A stretch of 64,000 nt of DNA from Nocardia sputorum. GTDB lineage: Bacteria; Actinomycetota; Actinomycetes; Mycobacteriales; Mycobacteriaceae. The translations under genes and the position numbers were made by a program. Below, piece by piece: positions 35,554 through 44,480 of the stretch (its first letter is position 1; each line of letters starts with the position of its first letter). The stretch spans positions 5,394,001 to 5,458,000 of the forward strand of contig NZ_AP026978.1 of the NCBI RefSeq assembly GCF_027924405.1, read 5' to 3'. The notes beneath the pieces were generated by a model. It did not search any database, was not told the origin of the DNA, and was given only the letters and a program-made list of their open reading frames with translations.

Positions 35554-36390
35554 TCAGCGCGGCACGGCGGCCCAGGCCCGGCCGGTGATGAGTTCGTAGG
35601 CCTCGACGTACTTCTGGCGCGTCGCGTCGACGACGTCCGGGGGGATCTCCGGGCCGGGCGCCTCCTTGTTCCAGCCCGTGGAGGTGGACCAGTCGCGGAC
35701 GAACTGCTTGTCGAAGGAGCGCTGCGCGCGGCCGGGCTCCCACTCGTCGGCGGGCCAGAACCGCGACGAATCGGAGGTCAGCACTTCGTCGCCGAGGGTG
35801 AGCACGTCGCCGTCCCAGCCGAATTCGACCTTGGTGTCGGCGACGATGACACCACGTTCGGCGGCGTGCGCGGCGCCCCGGGCGTAGATGTGCAGGGTCA
35901 GGTCGCGCAGCCGCTCCGCGACCTCGCGCCCCTCCTGGTTCACCACGTCCGCGAAGGTGATCGACTCGTCGTGGCCCTCGGACGCTTTGGTGGTGGGTGT
36001 GAAGATCGGCTCCGGCAGCTTGTCGCCCTCGCGCAGTCCGGGCGGCAGCTCGACCCCGCACACCGAGCCCGTCCGCCGGTATTCCACCAGCCCCGACCCG
36101 GTCAGGTAACCGCGCGCGATGCACTCCACCTGGACCATCTTCAGCGGCTTGACCCGGATGCCACGACCAGCGAACTCGGCGGGCACGTCGGTGGCGGAGA
36201 CCACGTGGTTGGGCACGTCGGTGAAGTACTCGAACCACCAGTTCGACAGCTGGGTCAGCAGCGCGCCCTTGTCCGGGATGGGCGTCGGCAGCACCACGTC
36301 GTACACCGAGACCCGGTCGGAGGCGACCAGCAGCAGCGTGTCGCCGTCCTCGTACAGGTCACGCACCTTCCCGGCGTGCACATGCTTCAA
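35554..36390 (-). CDS. purC: SAICAR synthetase (phosphoribosylaminoimidazolesuccinocarboxamide synthase)
   Basis: The 278-residue product has HAGKVRDLY at its N-terminus, ASDRVSVYD, VECIARGYLTGSG, FTPTTKA, ADTKVEFG and DKQFVRDW. These are the complete set of PurC motifs. It joins aspartate to CAIR in purine synthesis. The best start is a TTG at 36390 with GGAGG 7 bases upstream; earlier ATGs give an unrelated Arg-rich leader. The sequence is closer in style to the Streptomyces form than to the M. tuberculosis enzyme, and no other purine gene is adjacent. Confidence 0.92.
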   Translation of the reverse strand: MKHVHAGKVRDLYEDGDTLLLVASDRVSVYDVVLPTPIPDKGALLTQLSNWWFEYFTDVPNHVVSATDVPAEFAGRGIRVKPLKMVQVECIARGYLTGSGLVEYRRTGSVCGVELPPGLREGDKLPEPIFTPTTKASEGHDESITFADVVNQEGREVAERLRDLTLHIYARGAAHAAERGVIVADTKVEFGWDGDVLTLGDEVLTSDSSRFWPADEWEPGRAQRSFDKQFVRDWSTSTGWNKEAPGPEIPPDVVDATRQKYVEAYELITGRAWAAVPR

Positions 36391-36598
36391 CGTCGAGCCT
36401 CCGAATCCGTGCTGGTGAACCGTGCTGTACCAGGCACAATACCGCCGGCCCCGAGCGCGGCCGTCGCGCCGTCCGCCGTCCCGGCGCGCAGGGGCCGACG
36501 GACATCGGGGTTTCTCGGGAAAGTCCCGCGCGGCCCGCCGCACCGAAGTGGCATTGTGGGTGTCGCCCGTGCCAGTTCTTCGACCCCGAAGGAGCCTT

Positions 36599-39181
36599 AT
36601 GTCCGCACCCAATCTCACTCGCGACCAGGCGATCGAACGCGCCGCGACGGTGTCGGTCGAGAACTACCGCGTCGAGCTGGACCTCACCGACGGTGCGGGC
36701 GCCCCGGGCGAGCAGACTTTCTTCTCCCGCAGCACCGTCACCTTCACCGCGACGCCGGGCGCGAGCACGTTCATCGACATCGTGGCGCGCGGCGTGCGCT
36801 CCGCGGTGCTCAACGGCACCGCGCTGGACGTCTCCGGCTACGACGAGTCGACCGGGATCACGCTGACCGACCTGGCCGAGCGCAACGAGCTGGTGGTGGA
36901 GGCCGACTGCGAGTACTCGCACACCGGCGAGGGCCTGCACCGGTTCGTCGACCCCACCGACGACGCCGTGTACCTGTACTCGCAGTTCGAGACGGCCGAC
37001 GCCAAACGGATGTTCGCCTGCTTCGACCAGCCCGACCTCAAAGCCACGTTCGATCTCGCGGTCACCGCACCGGAGGACTGGCAGGTGATCTCCAACGCCG
37101 CCGTCGTGCAGACCGTCGCGCCGGAGCCGGGCAAGCACGTCTTCCGCACTACCCCGCGGATGAGCACCTACCTGGTCGCGCTCATCGCCGGCCCGTACGC
37201 GCAGTGGACCGACGTCTACACCGACGACCACGGCGACATCCCCCTCGGCATCTACTGCCGCGCCTCGCTGGCCGAGTACATGGACGCCGAGCGGCTGTTC
37301 ACCGAGACCAAGCAGGGTTTCGGCTTCTACCACCGCAACTTCGGCGTCCCGTACGCGTTCGGCAAGTACGACCAGCTGTTCGTCCCGGAGTTCAACGCGG
37401 GAGCGATGGAGAACGCGGGCGCGGTGACCTTCCTGGAGGACTACGTCTTCCGGTCCAAGGTCACCCGGGCGTCCTACGAGCGCCGCGCCGAGACCGTGCT
37501 GCACGAGATGGCGCACATGTGGTTCGGCGACCTGGTCACCATGAAGTGGTGGGACGATCTGTGGCTGAACGAGTCGTTCGCCACCTTCGCCTCGGTGCTG
37601 TGCCAGTCCGAGGCCACCGAATACGCCAACGCCTGGACCACGTTCGCGAACGTGGAGAAGTCGTGGGCCTACCGGCAGGACCAGCTGCCGTCCACGCACC
37701 CGATCGCCGCGGACATCCCCGATCTGGCCGCGGTCGAGGTGAACTTCGACGGCATCACCTACGCCAAGGGCGCCAGCGTTCTGAAGCAGCTGGTCGCCTA
37801 CGTCGGCCTGGAACCGTTCCTGGCCGGTCTGCGCGCGTACTTCGCCGACCACGCCTACGGCAACGCCACCTTCGACGATCTGCTGTCGGCGCTGGAGAAG
37901 TCGTCCGGACGCGACCTGTCCACCTGGGGCGCGCAGTGGCTCAAGACCACCGGGCTGAACATCCTGCGCCCGGAGTTCGAGGTCGACGGCGACGGGAAGT
38001 TCAGCTCGTTCGCGGTGGTGCAGGAGGGCGCGCAGCCGGGCGCGGGCGAGCGGCGCGTGCACCGTCTGGCGATCGGCGTGTACGACGAGCGGGACGGAAA
38101 GCTGGTGCGCACCGAGCGGGTCGAACTCGACCTCGAGGCTGCCGAGCGCACCGAGGTGCCCGCTCTGGTCGGCGTGCCGCGCGGCCAGTTCGTGCTGGTC
38201 AACGACGACGACCTCACCTACTGCTCGATCCGTCTGGACGCCGATTCGCTCGACGTGCTGGTCAACCGCATCGCCGACATCGCGGAGCCGCTGCCGCGCA
38301 CGCTGGCCTGGTCGGCGGCCTGGGAGATGACGCGCCAAGCCGAGTTCCGCGCCCGCGATTTCGTCGCGCTGGTCGAGCGTGGTGTCGGCGCCGAGAGCGA
38401 GATCGGCGTGGTGCAGCGGCTGCTGATGCAAGCCAATACCGCGCTGAGCAGTTACGCCGATCCGGAATGGGCCGCGACCACCGGCTGGCCGGAATTCGCC
38501 AATCGGCTGCTGGAGCTGGCGCGTGAGGCGGAGCCGGGTTCGGACCACCAGCTCGCCTTCGTCAACGCGCTGACCGGCGCGAAGCTGTCGGCCTGGCACA
38601 CCGAGGTGCTCGGCGAACTGCTCGACGGCGACCCGGCCAAGGTCGGGCTGCCCGGCCTGGTGATCGATACCGACCTGCGCTGGCGAATCGTCTCCGCACT
38701 CGCCGCCGCGGGCGAGCTGGACGCCGAGGGCCTGGACACGCCGGTCATCGACCAGGAACTGGCCAACGACCCCACGGCCGCGGGCAAGCGGCAGGCGGCC
38801 GCCGCGGCGACGGCGCGTCCGATCGCCGAGGTGAAGGAGCAGGCGTGGGCGACGGTGATGGGCGACGACACGGTGCCCAACGTCACCGCTCGCTCGATCG
38901 TCGGCGGCTTCGCGCCCGCAGGTCAGGGTGAGCTGCTCGCCCCCTACGTGGAGCGGTACTTCGCGGAGGTCCCCGGCGTCTGGGAGCGTCGCTCCAGCGA
39001 GGTCGCCCAGACCGTGGTGGTCGGCCTCTACCCGCACTGGGCGATCAGCGAGGACGCGGTGGCCGTCGCCGACAAGTTCCTCGCCGGCGACCATCCTCCG
39101 GCGCTGCGCCGCCTGGTCAGCGAGGGCAAGGCGGGCATCGAACGCTCGCTGCGCGCCCGCGCGTTCGACGCACAGCCGTGA
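36599..39181 (+). CDS. pepN: Aminopeptidase N
   Basis: The 860-residue M1 metallopeptidase has the substrate-binding GAMEN at 268-272. The zinc site is HEMAH at 302-306 with Glu325 in NESFA, and the length is usual for actinobacterial PepN. It removes N-terminal residues from peptides in the cytosol. AAGGAG lies just before the ATG. It is followed by a strong bidirectional hairpin. In M. tuberculosis the equivalent gene is Rv2467, also next to the nitroreductase; here purC, NUDIX and other genes are inserted between. Confidence 0.95.
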   Translation: MSAPNLTRDQAIERAATVSVENYRVELDLTDGAGAPGEQTFFSRSTVTFTATPGASTFIDIVARGVRSAVLNGTALDVSGYDESTGITLTDLAERNELVVEADCEYSHTGEGLHRFVDPTDDAVYLYSQFETADAKRMFACFDQPDLKATFDLAVTAPEDWQVISNAAVVQTVAPEPGKHVFRTTPRMSTYLVALIAGPYAQWTDVYTDDHGDIPLGIYCRASLAEYMDAERLFTETKQGFGFYHRNFGVPYAFGKYDQLFVPEFNAGAMENAGAVTFLEDYVFRSKVTRASYERRAETVLHEMAHMWFGDLVTMKWWDDLWLNESFATFASVLCQSEATEYANAWTTFANVEKSWAYRQDQLPSTHPIAADIPDLAAVEVNFDGITYAKGASVLKQLVAYVGLEPFLAGLRAYFADHAYGNATFDDLLSALEKSSGRDLSTWGAQWLKTTGLNILRPEFEVDGDGKFSSFAVVQEGAQPGAGERRVHRLAIGVYDERDGKLVRTERVELDLEAAERTEVPALVGVPRGQFVLVNDDDLTYCSIRLDADSLDVLVNRIADIAEPLPRTLAWSAAWEMTRQAEFRARDFVALVERGVGAESEIGVVQRLLMQANTALSSYADPEWAATTGWPEFANRLLELAREAEPGSDHQLAFVNALTGAKLSAWHTEVLGELLDGDPAKVGLPGLVIDTDLRWRIVSALAAAGELDAEGLDTPVIDQELANDPTAAGKRQAAAAATARPIAEVKEQAWATVMGDDTVPNVTARSIVGGFAPAGQGELLAPYVERYFAEVPGVWERRSSEVAQTVVVGLYPHWAISEDAVAVADKFLAGDHPPALRRLVSEGKAGIERSLRARAFDAQP

Positions 39182-39186
39182 ACGAA

Positions 39187-39223
39187 ACCGGCGCGTCCAC
39201 CCGGTTCGGGTGGACGCGCCGGT
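39187..39223. terminator. Strong bidirectional terminator hairpin after pepN
   Basis: ACCGGCGCGTCCACCC pairs with GGGTGGACGCGCCGGT over 16 bp around a GGTTC loop. It sits between the convergent pepN and DUF5130-type genes, 5 and 13 bases from their stops. Confidence 0.85.
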
Positions 39224-39236
39224 GCGGCGTTCCTTA

Positions 39237-39701
39237 TTACCTTCCGATGGCGGCGGCCATCACGCGGACCGCGGAGACCACGCCGTCGATCAGCTGTCCC
39301 TGCCGGAACGAGCTCAGCGCGGCGGTGACGCCGAGCTGGCAGACGCGGTCGTTCGCGCGGTCGGCGACCGCCCGGCCCGAGCGCACCTCGATCGCCTTGT
39401 CGTTGGGCGAGACGGCGATGAGCACCGAGTGCGCCGCCTCTGGCGTACCGGGGAAGATCGCGTCCGCACCCGCGGCCGGATCCTCACCCAGATCGCCGAT
39501 GTAGACGTTGAAGCGCACCTTGGTCGCGCGGGTGGCCTCGGTGAGCACGTTGTCCATGGTGAGCCGCTCTTCATCGTTGAACGGCGCTTCCTTGAACACG
39601 TCGCCCGCCTCGTGCACGCCGGAGACGCGGCCACTGCTGGTGATCGCGTATCCGTGCGGCAAATCGGCTTCGACCACCGCGGGCCACTTAGAACCTGCCA
39701 C
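39237..39701 (-). CDS. DUF5130/TPM-like protein
   Basis: The 154-residue product is the conserved protein found next to pepN and ctaJ in mycobacteria. It has an alpha/beta TPM-like domain with VRFNVYIGDLGEDP and HSVLIAVSPNDKAIEVRSG, then a helical C-terminus. TPM domains occur in phosphatase-like and membrane-complex proteins. No signal peptide or membrane segment is visible. Its start overlaps the CtaJ-like gene by 14 bases, implying joint expression and possibly a link to the respiratory complex. Function unproven. Confidence 0.75.
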   Translation of the reverse strand: MAGSKWPAVVEADLPHGYAITSSGRVSGVHEAGDVFKEAPFNDEERLTMDNVLTEATRATKVRFNVYIGDLGEDPAAGADAIFPGTPEAAHSVLIAVSPNDKAIEVRSGRAVADRANDRVCQLGVTAALSSFRQGQLIDGVVSAVRVMAAAIGR

Positions 39702-39966
39702 TTGCCCGTCCTCCGATCAGCTCCACCTCGGTGGACTCGATGGCCGCATGCAGTCCATGCGGGGTTTCCGCGAAGTGGTGACCGGAGCCGATCACCTCTT
39801 CGGTGGCACTCCACAGCACCGGCTGCTGGGTCCACTTCTGACCGAGGGCGAAGTGGACCGGCTTCTCGCCAGGCAGTGGCTTACCGAGGAACGACAATCC
39901 GGCGATCACGCCGTAGATCACCAGCGGGATGCCGGCGAAGATCAGCACTGTCTCGAGAATGCTCAC
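39688..39966 (-). CDS. ctaJ: aa3-type cytochrome oxidase accessory subunit CtaJ-like
   Basis: The 92-residue product starts MSILETVLIFAGIPL with one membrane helix (about 5-27). A short loop with PLPGEKP and a soluble C-terminal part follow. Size, N-terminal sequence and position next to pepN match CtaJ, a small subunit found in the mycobacterial bcc-aa3 respiratory supercomplex. It would sit in the cytoplasmic membrane beside the oxidase. The assignment rests on the N-terminal motif and gene order. Confidence 0.7.
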   Translation of the reverse strand: MSILETVLIFAGIPLVIYGVIAGLSFLGKPLPGEKPVHFALGQKWTQQPVLWSATEEVIGSGHHFAETPHGLHAAIESTEVELIGGRASGRF

Positions 39967-40070
39967 GGATCAAAGGTAGACGATCCTCTGTAGTAGTTCT
40001 CCGCCCGGTCGAGCCGGACCGCCGTCCGTGTCGGTCGAACCCGTGCCGAGCTGGGGTTTTCCGTCGTAGC

Positions 40071-41675
40071 TCAGACCAACCAGGCGGCCGCGTTCGGCGG
40101 CAGCTGGCCTCCCTCGGCCTGCGCACTGGCCAGCAGCAGGTCTCCCGGCGGTAGCTGGATGGGTGCGTCGGAGGCGTTGAGCACGCAGACCAGCCCGCCC
40201 GGGCGGCGGAACGCCAGACAACCCGCCGGGCTGCCGTACCACTCGATCCGGTCCCCCGCGAACTCCGGCCGCAGTGCGCGCAGTTCGATCGCCAGGCGAT
40301 ACAGCGACAAGGTCGACCCCAGCTCCTCGAGCTGCGCCTCGACGGTCAGCGGCGCCCAGTCGGGCGGAATCGGCAGCCACGGTGTCCCGGTGGTGAACCC
40401 GAACGGCGGCGCGACGCCCTCCCACGGCAGCGGCACCCGGCAGCCGTCGCGGCCGCGCTGGGTGTGCCCCGACCGTTCCCACACCGGATCCTGCAGCACG
40501 TCGTCCGGCAGGTCGTCGACGTTGGGCAGCCCCAGTTCGGAGCCGTTGTAGATGAAGACCGCACCCGGCAGCGCGAGTTCCACCAGAACCATCGCCCGTG
40601 CCCGCGCGACGCCGAGCGCGCCGCCGCCGTACCGGGTGACCTCCCGCTCGATGTCGTGGTTGGACAGCGTCCAGGTGGGCACGGCGAAGACCGGCGCCAC
40701 GGCGGCGAGCGAGTTGTCGATCGCGTCGCGCACGGCGTCGGCGTCGAACGCCGATTCGGCGAGCCGGAAGTTGAACGCCAAATGCAGTTCGTCCGGGCGC
40801 ACGTACTCGCCGAAGCGGGTGTTGTCGTTCACCCAGACTTCGCCGATGGTCACGGCGTCCGGATACTCGTCGACCACCTTGCGGATCCTGCGGTGAATGT
40901 CGTGCACGGCGGGATTGTTGAAGCGGGGGTCGCTGTCGTCGTGCGCGAGCAGGGCCGAGACGGACAACTCGGGCATGTCCGGCAGACCGTCGGGCTTGGC
41001 CATGCCGTGCGCGACGTCGATCCGGAAACCGTCCACACCGCGGTCGAGCCAGAACCGTAGCGTCTGCTCGAAATCGGCGGCGACCTCGGGATCTGCCCAG
41101 TTCAGGTCGGGTTGCTCGCGGGCGAAGATGTGCAGGTACCACTGGCCGGGCCTGCCGTCGGGTTCGGTGATCCTGGTCCACGCGGGACCGCCGAAGATGC
41201 TCGGCCAATTGTTCGGCGGCAAAGCGCCATCGGGGCCACGGCCGTCGCGGAAGATGTACCGGTCGCGTTCCGGGCTGCCGGGAGCCGCCGCCAGCGCCGC
41301 CCGGAACCATGGGTGCTGGTCGCTGGTGTGGTTGGGCACCAGGTCCATGGTGACCTTGATCCGGCGGGCATGCGCCTCGGCGATCAGCGCGTCCATCGCG
41401 GCGAGCCCGCCGAAGAGCTGGTCGATGTCGCGCGGGTCGGCAACGTCGTAGCCACCGTCGGCCATCGGCGAACGCATCACGGGGCAGATCCACAGGGCGT
41501 CGACGCCGAGCAGTTCGAGATAGCCCAGTTTGTCCCGGACTCCGCCGAGATCGCCGACCCCGTCGCCGCTCGAGTCCGCGAAGGATCTGGGATAAACCTG
41601 GTAGAACACGGCGGACCGCCACCACGACGGGGTGGTGGGATCCGCCGGCGCCGTTAAGGCTGGTGCATCACTCAC
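40071..41675 (-). CDS. aglA: Alpha-glucosidase, GH13 family
   Basis: The 534-residue product has the GH13 motifs in order: DLVPNHTS, GFRIDVAHG with nucleophile Asp220, a GEVWV acid/base strand and LSNHD. A (beta/alpha)8 barrel begins after WWRSAVFYQVYPRSF, and a beta-sandwich forms the C-terminus. Such enzymes hydrolyse alpha-glucosidic bonds of maltose, isomaltose or trehalose-type sugars. The start is a GTG. It corresponds to M. tuberculosis Rv2471 by position. No signal peptide is present, so it is cytosolic. Confidence 0.92.
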   Translation of the reverse strand: MSDAPALTAPADPTTPSWWRSAVFYQVYPRSFADSSGDGVGDLGGVRDKLGYLELLGVDALWICPVMRSPMADGGYDVADPRDIDQLFGGLAAMDALIAEAHARRIKVTMDLVPNHTSDQHPWFRAALAAAPGSPERDRYIFRDGRGPDGALPPNNWPSIFGGPAWTRITEPDGRPGQWYLHIFAREQPDLNWADPEVAADFEQTLRFWLDRGVDGFRIDVAHGMAKPDGLPDMPELSVSALLAHDDSDPRFNNPAVHDIHRRIRKVVDEYPDAVTIGEVWVNDNTRFGEYVRPDELHLAFNFRLAESAFDADAVRDAIDNSLAAVAPVFAVPTWTLSNHDIEREVTRYGGGALGVARARAMVLVELALPGAVFIYNGSELGLPNVDDLPDDVLQDPVWERSGHTQRGRDGCRVPLPWEGVAPPFGFTTGTPWLPIPPDWAPLTVEAQLEELGSTLSLYRLAIELRALRPEFAGDRIEWYGSPAGCLAFRRPGGLVCVLNASDAPIQLPPGDLLLASAQAEGGQLPPNAAAWLV

Positions 41676-41880
41676 ATCGCAATAGTGCCAAAGTTTCGAC
41701 GGTCGAGTGCTCGCGCACTATGACGATTCAGAGCATTGGCAAATGATCAGCACTGCCAGCTGTCCAAGCGAAAAGCACTGCTCCACCACGTTTCTCACGC
41801 GCGAGGGTCCGGTCACCGGCTGGCGATCAGCGAATCCGCCGCCACCACAACGCGGTAGAAAACACACCGGCGCCACACGG

Positions 41881-42285
41881 TCAGAAGGGGGCGTTCACCA
41901 GCGAATTGGCCGCCATCTCCAGGTAGTCGAGCAGCGCCTTGCGATGCTCGTCGTCCAGGATGTCGGGCTCGATCTCGGCGACCGCGATGCGCATACACCG
42001 CAACCACGCGTCCCGCTCGATCGGGCCTATGGTGAACGGCATGTGCCGCATGCGCAGGCGGGGATGGCCGCGTTCGTCGGAGTAGGTGCGCGGACCACCC
42101 CAATACTGCTCCAGGAACATCCGCAGACGACGCTCCGCCGGGCCGAGATCTTCCTCCGGATACAGCGGGCGCAGCACCTCGTCGGTGGCCACCTCCCGAT
42201 AGAAGGTCGCGACGAGCCGCCGGAACGTCTCCGCCCCGCCGACCGCTTCGTAGAACGACGTCGCCGTTTGCTCGCCCGAAGTCAT
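41881..42285 (-). CDS. glbO: Truncated haemoglobin, group II
   Basis: The 134-residue product has SFYEAVGG at the start, [13 protein letters not shown] and [11 protein letters not shown]. Proximal His81, B10 Tyr29 and G8 Trp94 sit as in mycobacterial GlbO. Group II truncated haemoglobins bind oxygen tightly and may act in redox chemistry. The ATG at 42285 fits the family length and has GAGAGG upstream; an ATG at 42321 is possible. It is divergent from the HNH gene. Confidence 0.92.
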   Translation of the reverse strand: MTSGEQTATSFYEAVGGAETFRRLVATFYREVATDEVLRPLYPEEDLGPAERRLRMFLEQYWGGPRTYSDERGHPRLRMRHMPFTIGPIERDAWLRCMRIAVAEIEPDILDDEHRKALLDYLEMAANSLVNAPF

Positions 42286-42528
42286 AGACCCTCTCGATTC
42301 ACCGGATGCGTCGCCGTCCATTGTGCCCGCGCCGGGTCACTGCCGCCGCACCACCCATCCGCCGCCGCTCGGCAGCCGGAACATCGCGCCGGAATGGCAC
42401 TTCAGCCACAGTTAACCGGACATTGTCGAAAATCACCGTGCAATGCCCGACATTCCATGGTCAACTGGGTGACAGTCTCTGCTTTGCAGATACCACATGA
42501 TCCTGCCAATCATGAAATCGAGGTCGAG

Positions 42529-43233
42529 ATGAAGCAGCGGCACGGCGCCCGATCACACGAGGCGCGAGCGCACCGACAACTCGAGCCCGCCGACGTCCAC
42601 AATCGTGGGTCGGGGGCTACTCCGCTGCACATCTTGTCCGAACGATATCCGGGTGGACATCGTGGCCATCACGACCACGGCCCCCGCCCCACCGCCCCGC
42701 CCGCCGAGGGCACGAACTGGCTCAAGAGCCGGGTGCTGCTGTTGAACGCCACCTACGAGCCGCTCACCGCTTTGTCCGCGCGCCGCGCGATCGTCCTGCT
42801 CATCTGTGACAAGGCCGACGCGATTCATCACAACGACGAAGGCCCGGTAGTGCACTCCGCCGAGACGTCGGTGGCCATTCCTTCGGTGATCCGTCTGCGC
42901 ACCTACGTCCACGTCCCGTACCGCGCCCGGGTGCCGATGACCCGCGCCGCCCTCATGCACCGGGATCGCTACCGCTGCGGATACTGCGGCGGCAAGGCCG
43001 AGACCATCGACCACGTCATCCCGCGCAGCCGCGGCGGAGCACATTCCTGGGAGAACTGCGTCGCCAGCTGCGCGCCGTGCAACCATCGCAAAGCCGACAA
43101 GCTGCTCAGCGAGCTGGGCTGGACGCTGCGGGCCCCACTGGTCTCCCCGAAGGGACCGCACTGGCGCCTTTTGTCCACCACCGCCGAACTCGACCCGGTG
43201 TGGTTGCAGTACCTCGGCGAAGGCGCCGCCTGA
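42529..43233 (+). CDS. HNH endonuclease-domain protein (Rv2469c-like)
   Basis: The 234-residue product has a His/Arg-rich N-terminal tail. A conserved block LLLNATYEPLTALSARRAIVLL follows, with key residues NATYEPL, and then an HNH domain. The HNH part has CGYC...DHVIPRSRGG, an Asn and a final CxxC-x-H (CAPCNHRK), a zinc-bound HNH. Such proteins are widespread in actinobacteria and are presumed nucleases; no role is proven. The start is uncertain within the low-complexity tail. It ends 4 bases before the convergent cupin-XRE gene. Confidence 0.85.
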   Translation: MKQRHGARSHEARAHRQLEPADVHNRGSGATPLHILSERYPGGHRGHHDHGPRPTAPPAEGTNWLKSRVLLLNATYEPLTALSARRAIVLLICDKADAIHHNDEGPVVHSAETSVAIPSVIRLRTYVHVPYRARVPMTRAALMHRDRYRCGYCGGKAETIDHVIPRSRGGAHSWENCVASCAPCNHRKADKLLSELGWTLRAPLVSPKGPHWRLLSTTAELDPVWLQYLGEGAA

Positions 43234-43237
43234 CGGA

Positions 43238-43804
43238 TCAGGTGTACTCCACCACCAGCGTCGCCCAAGTCGGCGACGCCAATGCCTCGAACACGTGCGG
43301 CCGATCACCCGGGTAGGCGATGTAGTCGCCCGGGTGCAGCTCGACCGGTGCGTCGACCGGCCCGACCAGCGCGCGGCCTTCGGCGAGCAGCACGTGCTCG
43401 ACCACACCGGCGATATGCGGATCCGATCGGCGTGCATGTCCCGGTTCCGCGGTGATGCGGAACAGGTCACGGCGGGAGTTGGCCGGCCCGGCCGCCAGCA
43501 GGGTCGCCCGGTATTCCGATTGCTCGGCTGCCACCACCGGGCCTTCACCGGCGCGGATCACGTGGACTTTCGGGCGCGGCGGGTCGAGCAGCCGGGAGAA
43601 CGGCATGTCCAGTGCGACGCACAACGCCCACAATGTCTCCAGGCTCGGGTTCCCCGCTCCCGATTCCAGTTGCGACAGCGTGGACTTAGCGATGCCCGCG
43701 CGGCCTGCGACCTCGCTCAACGACAATCCGGCCCGAGTGCGCTCGCGGCGCAGCGCGGCGGCGATCACCGCCTGCGGTGTTGTCGTCGCGTCCGGCTGCG
43801 TCAT
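43238..43804 (-). CDS. XRE-family regulator with C-terminal cupin sensor
   Basis: The 188-residue product has an XRE helix-turn-helix (about 14-70) with LSEVAGRAGIAKSTLSQLE. A single cupin domain (about 110-185) follows, containing HIAGVVEHVLLAEG and HPGDYIAYPGDRPHVF. Regulators of this shape sense small ligands and commonly stand beside azlCD exporters, which lie divergently here at 44481. GAGGTGG precedes the ATG. The 676-base gap between them contains a tandem repeat and probably the control region. Confidence 0.88.
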   Translation of the reverse strand: MTQPDATTTPQAVIAAALRRERTRAGLSLSEVAGRAGIAKSTLSQLESGAGNPSLETLWALCVALDMPFSRLLDPPRPKVHVIRAGEGPVVAAEQSEYRATLLAAGPANSRRDLFRITAEPGHARRSDPHIAGVVEHVLLAEGRALVGPVDAPVELHPGDYIAYPGDRPHVFEALASPTWATLVVEYT

Positions 43805-44024
43805 TCCCACCTCTGTTGTTCGGCCGCGACTGCGTCGCGGCGTGTTCGCGGCCCCTTTATGGCTCGCGGGCCGCGAACGGACGATGCTAGGTCTCGCTTC
43901 GCTCGAAACCTGTGATCGGGCCGTGTGGTTGCGTCCGGCGGTTTCGCCAGCAACCACGTTTCAGCGGGTGACGCCGCCTGCTCGCGTTCCCGTAGCTGTG
44001 CGCGCGGCTTGCGTTGCCGCTGTT

Positions 44025-44214
44025 GCGCTGCCTACCGACATTGCCACGGTGTACCCCACCTGCTGACGTTGCCATGGTGCCGCGGTACGGCGTTACCACC
44101 ATCGCGCCGCCTGCCGACATTGCCACGGTGTACCCACCTGCGCGCGTTGCCATAGTGCCGCGCGGTACGCCATTACGCCTTGCGCCGCCTACTGACGGTG
44201 CCACGGTTGCGCCG
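44025..44214. repeat. Imperfect 78-79 bp tandem repeat, about 2.4 copies
   Basis: Unit 1 is 44025-44103, unit 2 is 44104-44181 and a partial third is 44182-44214. Each starts GCGCYGCCTRCYGACATTGC or similar and contains GCCACGGTGTACC. A second half has GTTGCCATRGTGCCGCG. Units differ by substitutions and single-base indels. The array lies between the divergent cupin-XRE and azlC genes. Confidence 0.75.
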
Positions 44215-44480
44215 TCCGCTTGGTTCGGCCGTGGCGCTACCCCGATCAGGCTGTCGCCGTTGGTCCGCCTGGTTGCTTGCCGTGATTGTGCCGTCCGATC
44301 GCGTCCCCAGGGTTGTTTACGTGTTCTGCTGCCGTGATTATGCCCTGCTTTCGGGGGCTGTCGGCGGGGTGGGCTGCTGGATGGTTTGTGGTATAGGCCC
44401 TGTCGCGACGTCGTTTGCCCGGCCGAACCGGGACAGAAAGCGGGTTGACGAAGCACTCCGCCGTGTTCACCATAAACAAC

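Noticed and set aside
36359..39094. 911-codon frame antisense to pepN
   Set aside because: pepN has a complete GAMEN and zinc site; the antisense frame has no recognisable content.
44025..44214. Tandem repeat considered as a CRISPR array
   Set aside because: Units are adjacent 78-79 bp imperfect copies, not 25-40 bp identical repeats with unique spacers, and no cas gene is near.
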